Shown here: positions 57,805-64,000 of the stretch, one piece after another | How positions within the stretch are numbered: position 1 is the stretch's first letter | How the letters are laid out: each line of letters begins with the position of its first letter | Position numbers and translations under genes: made by a program | Assembly (NCBI RefSeq): GCF_023333595.1 | Contig: NZ_JAIQZM010000016.1 | Location: 1-64,000 of the forward strand | Reading direction: 5' to 3' | Source of the DNA: Argonema galeatum A003/A1 | Lineage (GTDB): Bacteria > Cyanobacteriota > Cyanobacteriia > Cyanobacteriales > Aerosakkonemataceae | Length of the DNA: 64,000 nt | The notes under the pieces: generated by a model | The model's database searches: none | Told to the model about the DNA's origin: nothing | The model's input: only the letters and a program-made list of their open reading frames with translations

Positions 57805-59101
57805 GCTTTTTTCTCAGACTCGTTTACAACTAGCCAGCTGGTATGCGGTCGTGATGGGCTTTATCCTAAGCTTGTGTGGTTTTGGGGTATACGAGGCAAT
57901 TGTCCATGCCCACTGGCAAACCTTAGACCGAGAGCTGGAGGCGGTTGCAGGAACTCTACACGATAGTATTGAAAACAAACTAAAACAACCTGGACGCTTG
58001 GAACCGACAGAAGAACAACTGTTGTCTGAACCGCAGTCGAAACGCCACATTCTAGGAGCAATTTACCAAGGTAATTACTATGTGAGATTGTTAGACCGTT
58101 CCGAACGGATTGTTGCACAAGTAGGTTTTGTGCCTCTTGGTTTACCTGTCACATCGCCAAAAACTACCTGGCAAAATCTTAAGGACGCTGATGGAAATCG
58201 TTATCATCAAATTTCTCTATCGCTGCATACTCAGGATAATCTTTCTTGGGGATATATGCAGATGGGGCGGAGTCTGAAAGACCTTGATGACTACCTCAAG
58301 ACTGTCAAATTGGTTTTGTTTTTCGGATTGCCAATAGCGATGATTTTGGTAGGTGGTTCTAGTTGGTGGTTGGCAGGATTGGCGATGCAACCGATTTACC
58401 AATCTTATCGCCAGATCCAACAGTTTACAGCGGATGCTGCTCACGAGCTGCGGACGCCTTTAGCTGCTACACAAGCGACTGTTGAATCAGGGCTGGAAAT
58501 GCCTCAGTTGGATGAACTTGAGGCGCGTGACATTTTACGAACTATAGAGCGTCAGAACCGCAGGCTAATTCAGCTGGTTGGCGATTTGTTGTTGCTGGCC
58601 CGTCTGGAGCGACAAGCTGTGCCGATGCGACTAAAACCTTGTTGCCTGAATGACTTGGTTGGGGATTTAATAGAGGAATTTGAAGCGTTGGCTCTTGCCA
58701 ATGGCCTAACTCTCGCTGCTGATATCCAGGGGAAGCACCCAGTAGAGGTGGTTGGTGATGAAGATCAGCTGTATCGCTTAGTTTCTAATTTGATGGTGAA
58801 TGCTATCCAGTATACGCCAGCCGGAGGGAAGGTAACAGTTGTTCAGGACTGTAGCGATCGTCATGCTGCGATCGAAGTTCAAGATACAGGTATTGGGATT
58901 GCACCCTCCGAACAGAAGCGGATTTTCGATCGCTTTTATCGGGTCAATAGCGATCGCTCTCGCAGTACCGGGGGGTCGGGTTTGGGGTTGGCGATCGCTC
59001 TAGCTATTGTTCAGGCACATGGAGGTAGCTTACAAGTGCAAAGCGAATTGAGCAAAGGTAGCACTTTCACAATTCGATTGCCCTATATTTCTAAGTACTA
59101 A
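57791..59101 (+). CDS. rppB: Sensor histidine kinase, RppB/NrsS/CopS type
   Basis: This 436-aa kinase starts at 57791 (MNQNKLFSQTRLQLASWYAV) inside the regulator gene; the frame is open 14 codons upstream. A periplasmic domain (about residues 35-170) is held by two membrane spans (AVVMGFILSLCGFGVYEAIV and LVLFFGLPIAMILVGGSSWW). There follow a HisKA domain with the phospho-His in FTADAAHELRTPLAATQATV, and a HATPase domain (NLMVNAIQYTPAGGK, DTGIGIAPSEQKRIFDRFYR, GGSGLGLAIALAIVQAHGGS). The pair should detect a periplasmic metal. I see no clear His/Met cluster in the sensor loop. Confidence 0.9.
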   Translation: MNQNKLFSQTRLQLASWYAVVMGFILSLCGFGVYEAIVHAHWQTLDRELEAVAGTLHDSIENKLKQPGRLEPTEEQLLSEPQSKRHILGAIYQGNYYVRLLDRSERIVAQVGFVPLGLPVTSPKTTWQNLKDADGNRYHQISLSLHTQDNLSWGYMQMGRSLKDLDDYLKTVKLVLFFGLPIAMILVGGSSWWLAGLAMQPIYQSYRQIQQFTADAAHELRTPLAATQATVESGLEMPQLDELEARDILRTIERQNRRLIQLVGDLLLLARLERQAVPMRLKPCCLNDLVGDLIEEFEALALANGLTLAADIQGKHPVEVVGDEDQLYRLVSNLMVNAIQYTPAGGKVTVVQDCSDRHAAIEVQDTGIGIAPSEQKRIFDRFYRVNSDRSRSTGGSGLGLAIALAIVQAHGGSLQVQSELSKGSTFTIRLPYISKY

Positions 59102-59296
59102 TGCTTAACTTTTTTTACTTTATGATATTTGTCAATATTCTAAGGCTAGGTTAACATAAAAGGCGAAAAGTTAATAAATTTTCATTCTGTTACAAATAGC
59201 GGATAAAACAGCAAAAAAATTAATGATTTTTTGGGGAGATATTGGGGCAATCTATAATTAGACGTACTAAATACAGCCGGATTGGAAGAAAATTAT
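59102..59296. other. Intergenic region before pentapeptide paralogue 2
   Basis: AT-rich, no gene. ttggggcaatctataatta at about 59241-59260 matches the region upstream of paralogue 1 and is the probable promoter. Confidence 0.5.
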
Positions 59297-60292
59297 ATGG
59301 ACGCTAAAGAACTACTCAAGCTTTATGCCGCAGGACAAAGAGATTTTAGTGGAGCAAATTTAATCGGAGCTAACCTGGAAAGAGCCCACCTAGTAGGAGT
59401 TAACTTTTCAGGTGCATATTTAGCAGCAGCTAACCTCAGTCGCGCACACCTAACTGGAGCCAATCTCAGTGGCGCATTTTTGCACCGGGCAGATCTAAGT
59501 TTTGCTAAGGTAAATGAAGCAATATTAACAGATGCAGACTTGACAAAAGCAAACCTTCAAGGAGCCAGCCTAGTTAAATCGGTTCTAAAGGGAGCCAAAC
59601 TGAGTGGGTCGATCATGACGGCTGTAAACCTGCGCTTAGCCAACTTGGAAGGTGTTAATCTGTGTGGATCGGATTTGCGGGGGATTAACTTACGTTCTGC
59701 TAACCTAACGAATGCCAATCTGAATTGGGCTAATCTTAATGGAGCCAGATTGAGCGGTGCCCAGCTGCGGGGAGCATTACTCAATGGAATCAAACTCAGT
59801 AAAGCCTTCCTCAATGGCGTAGACCTCAACAGCGTAGACTTGGATGGAGTCAACCTGAGCGAATCAAAACTCAGTGGAGCCAACCTCAGTGGAGCAAACC
59901 TCTCAGCAACCAACCTCAGTAATTCCCAGCTGCGTGTGTCGCTACTGGCAAGATCGAACCTTCATGCAGCCAACCTGAGTGGCGCAACACTCACCAAAGC
60001 AGACTTATGCGAGGCAAATTTGAGTAAGGCAGACCTGTCATCCGCCGATCTCAATAAGGCAGACTTGACTGGGGCAAATCTGAATATGGCTGACCTCACC
60101 GACGCTGACCTGAGTGAGGCAAGTTTGCGGGGAGCTTATCTGTGGGGAGCTAACTTAAATGTAGCAGCATTGCGAGGGGCCGATCTGAGCGGGGCTAGCT
60201 TGCGCGGAGCATACATAGAAGGAGCAGAAACCTACTGGCCGGAGGCAATTTTGACAGGCGCGACAATGCCAGACGGAAGTCGTCATAACTAG
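59297..60292 (+). CDS. Pentapeptide-repeat protein, paralogue 2 (right edge of the metal island)
   Basis: This 331-aa protein is almost the same as that at 45694-46683 (MDAKELLKLYAAGQRDFSGA; LSNSQLRVSLLARSNLHAAN; ATMPDGSRHN). A small insertion occurs near the end (EGAETYWPEAIL). I start it at 59297; the frame is open to 59282. The divergence at many synonymous-looking positions indicates an old duplication. The pair in direct orientation could recombine and excise or amplify everything between. Confidence 0.92.
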   Translation: MDAKELLKLYAAGQRDFSGANLIGANLERAHLVGVNFSGAYLAAANLSRAHLTGANLSGAFLHRADLSFAKVNEAILTDADLTKANLQGASLVKSVLKGAKLSGSIMTAVNLRLANLEGVNLCGSDLRGINLRSANLTNANLNWANLNGARLSGAQLRGALLNGIKLSKAFLNGVDLNSVDLDGVNLSESKLSGANLSGANLSATNLSNSQLRVSLLARSNLHAANLSGATLTKADLCEANLSKADLSSADLNKADLTGANLNMADLTDADLSEASLRGAYLWGANLNVAALRGADLSGASLRGAYIEGAETYWPEAILTGATMPDGSRHN

Positions 60293-60308
60293 GCTTTAGT
60301 TTTCCTAC

Positions 60309-60327
60309 TAACGCAAGTTGCTAGTTA
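60309..60327. repeat. Solo end of the taacgcaagttgctagtta element
   Basis: TAACGCAAGTTGCTAGTTA is the same as the terminal repeat of the element at 63082-63207 with one base different. Only one end is seen here. Confidence 0.6.
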
Positions 60328-60344
60328 CTTGCTTTCTGGGTATG

Positions 60345-60489
60345 TATAGCAACCGCTCTCGTCGACTCTTGACAGTAGGGGCGAAGCATTCGGGTAGTAA
60401 ATGTTCGGTTTTAACCAATAAATTATCTGCCCGAATGCTTCGCCCCTACCCCAGATTTATGGCTTAACCGACTTTCATCGGTTGCTATA
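60345..60489. mobile_element. Composite palindromic element (tatagcaaccg ends) with nested repeat B
   Basis: Outer inverted repeats TATAGCAACCG (60345-60355) and CGGTTGCTATA (60479-60489). Inside are the 20-bp arms gtaggggcgaagcattcggg (60375-60394) and its inverse (60430-60449), repeat family B. Confidence 0.75.
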
Positions 60490-60749
60490 ATACAAGGCTA
60501 TACATTTCTGAGTAAATTTAAAACTTGTATTTTTTCTAACTAAATGCCCCAACATAACATTATAATGTTATTCAAATTTTCCCTTAATCAAATCATAGTA
60601 TTTTCTTAATTTAACTATAGCAGCTTGCTAATGGCTCCTTAACTTTGTAGAGACATAGTAATCCATGCGTGTCGTAAATAAGGCTAATTTTTTTTGCGGC
60701 ATTCAACATGGTACAAAATTTATTTCTTAAGAAAGAGGAAGGATTTGTC

Positions 60750-62846
60750 ATGGCTGCTACTCCTTACGTAAATAATGTACCTGGTAACCCAGGCTACGAA
60801 TTCATCCCTGTGCTGACAGTGGGAGATGAAGTTCCCATGATTGACGGAACAGTGGGAAATTTTAAAGTCGCAGCAGGTAAAACCTTCGCCATGACTGGGA
60901 TACCAGATGGAATGGGAGTATATGAGACAAAAGACTACAATTACCTCTTCTTAAACCACGAAATCGCCTCAGTTGATAGTAAGGGCGCTCCTATTTTCTC
61001 CGACATTTCCCCCACCGTTCCTGGGAAGATTCAAGGATCTAGGGTCTCCTTGTTTGTATTCGATAAAGCCTGGAACATAATCGGTGGTAAAAACCTCATC
61101 GAAAAGGCGGTGGATGCTACTGGCGAATACGTCTTAAACACCTCAAGTGGCGTTTATGCAAATGCTGCCACTGGTCAAAATCTGAGTTTCAGCCGCTTTT
61201 GTTCTGCCTATTTGGCTCAATATGGCTTCGTTGATGCGAATGGCCAGGAAATACCCATCTATTTTGCTCCCGAAGAAAGCGATTCAAAAAGTCGTGGCTG
61301 GGCGGTATCTCCCGACGGCGTAGCTTTGGCACTCGACGGATTGGGTCGCTACGCCAAAGAAAATATCGTTGCTGCTTCCCAATATCGAGCCATCAATTCC
61401 GATAAAACGGTTTTGTTTAGCACAGAAGATTTCACCGACGGCGAAGTTTATATGTTCGTCGGTCAGCAAACCCCTCAAGATCCCAACGGTTTCAACGACG
61501 GGCAATTGTACGCACTGAAAGTCAATGGATTAGACGCTGAAATTATGGCTGAAGGCGTCAAAATTGGAGCTACATGGACGCCAATTCCCAAGGATATAGC
61601 GCTCAATCCAGACGGCAAATTTCTCGGTGATTGGGTTAATGTTCCAGGTCGTACAACTAACTTCCGCCGTCTGGAAGACTTTGCCGAAGATCCCAAGAAT
61701 CCTGGCACTTTTTATTTTGTTACTACAGGAACCACCGACAAAGCTGCTGGCGGAAAAGCAAATACCCCTGCTGAAGCTGAAAATCCCTACGGCAAGATGT
61801 ATCGTTTTAGCCTCAATCCTAACGATCCGGTTGGGTCAATCTCCAACTTTGAACTTGTGCTGACCGGCAGTTTGGATACAGGCGTTAGTTATGACAACAT
61901 TGTTGTCACCTCCAACGGTAAAGTCGCGATTCTGGAAGATGAAACTTCCTTCGGTGGTGATGCTATGTCTGCCAGGGCGCGGGACGCTGGCATTTGGTCT
62001 TACGATATCGCTACTGACAAAGATCAGATGATTGGCACAATCAACGAAAGTGCTGCCGGTTCTCAGTTTAATAACACCAGTAAAGCTGGCGAATGGGAAA
62101 CCTCTGGCATCATTGAAATTGGGTCTGGCAGAAACAATTATATGTTTGATGTTCAGGCCCACACTATCACAGACCGATCGCTTTTGAAAGGCAACCACGT
62201 TGAAGGCGGTCAGGTAATTAGGGCTATGTGGCAGGGGCCAGATGTGCTAGCAGCCAAGGGGAATGAAGCAATCGATGGCAACAAAGGCAACGATTCGATC
62301 AGCGGCGCTGGTAGTTCTGGTAACAACACGCTGAATGGCGGTCAGGGTGACGACACCTTAACTGGCGGCACAAAAGATACCATGTACGGCGATTTGGGCA
62401 ACGATATTATTGTTGCTGGCGCTAGCAACATAATTAATGGCAACAATGGTAATGACTATATCATTGGCGCAGATAATTGCACCATCCGGGGCGGTAAGAA
62501 TGATGACATCCTTTTCGGCGGTACTAATAGCATTTTATACGGCGACTTAGGCAACGATGTTTTGTTTGCTGGCAATGGCAATAACGTCCTCATTGGCGGC
62601 GATGGAATAGATGAGTTCCGCATTGCTAACACCGCACTTCCGGGTGCTGTTAATATTATCGCCGATTTCAAAGTTGGTATGGATGCGATAAGTATAGCCA
62701 GCATACCAGGGGCGACGAGTTTTGAATCTATTACGCTCACTCAAAATAGTGCTGACGTTCTTATCAGCATTTCTGGTAAACAAGTGGCTTTAGTACAAGG
62801 CGTACAAGTGAGTGCTATTAGTAGCAGCAATTTCCTCTTCCGTTAG
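60750..62846 (+). CDS. PhoX-like (DUF839) phosphatase with C-terminal RTX repeats
   Basis: This 698-aa protein has an N-terminal DUF839/PhoX-like beta-propeller (about residues 1-500): YLFLNHEIASVDSKGAPIFS, SFSRFCSAYLAQYGFVDANG, GWAVSPDGVALALDGLGRYA, FRRLEDFAEDPKNPGTFYFV, SYDNIVVTSNGKVAILEDET. Several RTX nonapeptides follow (GNDSISGAGSSGNNTLNGGQ, GDDTLTGGT, GNDVLFAGNGNNVLIGGDGI, about 510-640) and a beta-rich tail of the serralysin type. The family includes calcium-dependent alkaline phosphatases, and calcium-binding repeats point to type I secretion. The start at 60750 (MAATPYVNNVPG) has GAGGAAGGA upstream; 60708 is the alternative. The catalytic role is inferred from the fold. Confidence 0.88.
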   Translation: MAATPYVNNVPGNPGYEFIPVLTVGDEVPMIDGTVGNFKVAAGKTFAMTGIPDGMGVYETKDYNYLFLNHEIASVDSKGAPIFSDISPTVPGKIQGSRVSLFVFDKAWNIIGGKNLIEKAVDATGEYVLNTSSGVYANAATGQNLSFSRFCSAYLAQYGFVDANGQEIPIYFAPEESDSKSRGWAVSPDGVALALDGLGRYAKENIVAASQYRAINSDKTVLFSTEDFTDGEVYMFVGQQTPQDPNGFNDGQLYALKVNGLDAEIMAEGVKIGATWTPIPKDIALNPDGKFLGDWVNVPGRTTNFRRLEDFAEDPKNPGTFYFVTTGTTDKAAGGKANTPAEAENPYGKMYRFSLNPNDPVGSISNFELVLTGSLDTGVSYDNIVVTSNGKVAILEDETSFGGDAMSARARDAGIWSYDIATDKDQMIGTINESAAGSQFNNTSKAGEWETSGIIEIGSGRNNYMFDVQAHTITDRSLLKGNHVEGGQVIRAMWQGPDVLAAKGNEAIDGNKGNDSISGAGSSGNNTLNGGQGDDTLTGGTKDTMYGDLGNDIIVAGASNIINGNNGNDYIIGADNCTIRGGKNDDILFGGTNSILYGDLGNDVLFAGNGNNVLIGGDGIDEFRIANTALPGAVNIIADFKVGMDAISIASIPGATSFESITLTQNSADVLISISGKQVALVQGVQVSAISSSNFLFR

Positions 62847-62865
62847 TAAGAGGATGTAGGTGGGC

Positions 62866-62889
62866 AATGCCCACCCTACTACTGCTGTC
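62866..62889. terminator. Hairpin after the PhoX-like gene
   Basis: GTAGG TGGGCA ATGCCCACCCTAC is a nearly perfect palindrome 20 bp after the stop codon. It lacks a long U-tract, so it is a structural terminator candidate or a common repeat. Confidence 0.45.
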
Positions 62890-62968
62890 AATTTAAATCG
62901 GGTAGGAGACGGCGGTGCGATCGAATATAGCGGTTTTGAGTTGCATAAAGTACAGCCTGGGATAGCTA

Positions 62969-63000
62969 GATCCCCGACTTCGCAGAAGTTGTCGGGGATC
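62969..63000. repeat. gatccccgac hairpin
   Basis: GATCCCCGAC (62969-62978) and GTCGGGGATC (62991-63000) form a stem. A common repeat in cyanobacteria. Confidence 0.6.
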
Positions 63001-63081
63001 TCTGTACCTCACTCAGATGAAAAAGGCTGTAAGCTGTCCTGCACGCACAACCCATACTGGAATTAATTTTGGCTTTGCTAC

Positions 63082-63207
63082 TAACGTAAGTTGCTAGTTA
63101 GAAAACTTTGAGAGTTTAAAACCCGGTTTCTTGTGTTTGCAAGTCGCAGTTAATGATAAAATCACCCACAAAAATCTGATTTTTACAATAACTAGCAACT
63201 TGCGTTA
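63082..63207. mobile_element. MITE-like element (taacgtaagttgctagtta ends)
   Basis: Terminal inverted repeats TAACGTAAGTTGCTAGTTA (63082-63100) and TAACTAGCAACTTGCGTTA (63189-63207), 19 bp with one mismatch, enclose an AT-rich 88-bp core without coding capacity. A solo end lies at 60309. Confidence 0.8.
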
Positions 63208-63520
63208 CTAATTGCTTACCCTGTGAATCGTGAAACAACCAATCACCCCGTACTAATTCCAGTATGGCGAGCTAGCCACAGTCACATAATTTAGGACAGT
63301 ATTGAACGCTCAAAGCAAGGAAGCTACTGTGTTTTTACTCACACGGCTTTCGTTGCACTCAGCACTTTGCTATATTCCGAATTGGCTTGGATGTGCTATT
63401 ATTTTAAATCTAGAATGGTAAAGTTTAGGCAGCTTCTCTCCAACGGCAGAAGCCATAGGGGGTGTATTTCTGCGATGGTTATATGTATGTCAAAGTAACC
63501 ATAAGGAGAAAAAAGCTTCC

Positions 63521-64000
63521 GTGATTGCTAATCAACACGAGAAAGGTTGGGAAGTCATTTACCATCAGGCTCATGCCTTGCTAGCTGCGGTATTGGCGGG
63601 ACACTGGCGGAAAAAAGACCGCCCCTTGCGCTGGATTGAAACAATAGCGGCGATTTCTCATCACGATGATTTAGAACGGGAATGGGAAGGAAACCACCTC
63701 ACTGAAGTGGGTACGCCTTTAGACTTTACTCTTGGCAATGAAACTAAAACTGACATTAAACCGCTGACAGAATTGACGACTAATGCCCGCTACCGGGGAC
63801 GGTGGGTAGCAATGCTGATTTCTATGCACCTGAGCTTTTTAAATGAAGGTAAACGCGGAGAATCAAAGGAATTGGATAGCTTTTTGGACGAACAAAAAGA
63901 AGATCAAGAAACATGGCGGCAGGAACTAAAGATTACTAAAAAGGAAGCCGATCAAGCTTATGCTTTTATGCAATTGTGCGATCGCCTCTCGCTGATCCTG
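63521..64000 (+). CDS. DUF3891 family protein (partial, runs off the window end)
   Basis: Only the first 160 codons are present. The frame opens with GTG at 63521, preceded at some distance by AAGGAG, and reads IANQHEKGWEVIYHQAHALL, then AAVLAGHWRKKDRPLRWIET, AAISHHDDLEREWEGNHLTE and MLISMHLSFLNEGKRGE. The HHDD cluster and other His/Asp suggest a metal-dependent HD-like fold. DUF3891 proteins have no proven function. The 3' end lies beyond 64000. Confidence 0.75.
   Translation, partial: MIANQHEKGWEVIYHQAHALLAAVLAGHWRKKDRPLRWIETIAAISHHDDLEREWEGNHLTEVGTPLDFTLGNETKTDIKPLTELTTNARYRGRWVAMLISMHLSFLNEGKRGESKELDSFLDEQKEDQETWRQELKITKKEADQAYAFMQLCDRLSLIL

Larger units (their letters stand above)
62847..63520. 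other. Intergenic region with several hairpins
   Basis: gtaggtgggcaatgcccacc (62866-62889) directly follows the PhoX-like stop and is a probable terminator. gatccccgac/gtcggggatc (62969-63000) and the element at 63082-63207 follow. From 63208 to 63520 I see nothing supported. Confidence 0.6.

Noticed and set aside
62860-63066. 68-aa plus-strand frame after the PhoX-like gene
   Set aside because: It is composed of two hairpin repeats (tgggcaatgccca and gatccccgac) and has no coding character.

Overview
The window is cyanobacterial chromosome, most likely from a large-genome filamentous species. The signs are the very frequent HIP1 octamer (GCGATCGC), dense heptanucleotide tandem repeats and small palindromic elements between genes, several pentapeptide-repeat proteins, three Uma2-type (DUF820) genes, a PEP-CTERM protein and a nearly complete phylloquinone (men) pathway. 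No rRNA, tRNA, CRISPR array, prophage or intact transposase gene is visible.

Layout. (1) 0-11.8 kb: a fragment resembling the serine acetyltransferase N-terminus; a STAND/NB-ARC ATPase behind a set of 10-bp phased repeats; mmsA; a pilin-like protein; then a leftward group consisting of a sigma-70-like factor, a DUF1822 protein and a 995-aa pentapeptide/membrane/CHAT-protease protein, followed by a PEP-CTERM protein. (2) 11.8-18.7 kb: an accessory zone with a retropepsin-like protease and three toxin-antitoxin-like modules on the minus strand. A shared promoter-like sequence precedes each module, and one module carries a nonsense mutation. The zone also holds a restriction-type nuclease, a priming sugar transferase and arfB. 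(3) 18.7-29.9 kb: nucleoside hydrolase, Uma2, a pentapeptide protein, pepA, a Slt70-like lytic transglycosylase, tatC and a VapBC pair. (4) 29.9-38.3 kb: menD, menF, menA, menH, menC, menE and a DHNA-CoA thioesterase; menB and menG are absent. Repeat DNA has been accommodated in frame inside menC, menD and menE. (5) 38.4-45.5 kb: two Uma2 proteins, a TerB-like protein, a DUF815 ATPase, and a large membrane protein that reads as a Cache sensor fused to a pentameric ligand-gated ion channel, with a deleted paralogue beside it. (6) 45.7-60.3 kb: a probable heavy-metal (copper-type) island. It holds a DUF305 lipoprotein, CusB/CusA-type RND efflux genes, a FixH/YtkA-like lipoprotein, a copper-storage-protein remnant, a DUF2808 protein and an RppA/RppB (NrsRS/CopRS-type) two-component system. 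Two near-identical pentapeptide genes flank it. (7) 60.3-64 kb: a PhoX-like phosphatase with RTX repeats and the start of a DUF3891 gene.

Main new observations. Five copies of TTTCAT-N5-TTTCAT stand upstream of five transcription units of the metal island, including the two-component genes, and look like one autoregulated regulon. The Cache-pLGIC fusion, the sigma-like/DUF1822/CHAT group and the shared promoter cassette of the toxin-antitoxin modules are the other leads. All family assignments are by eye from the sequence; no database search was run.
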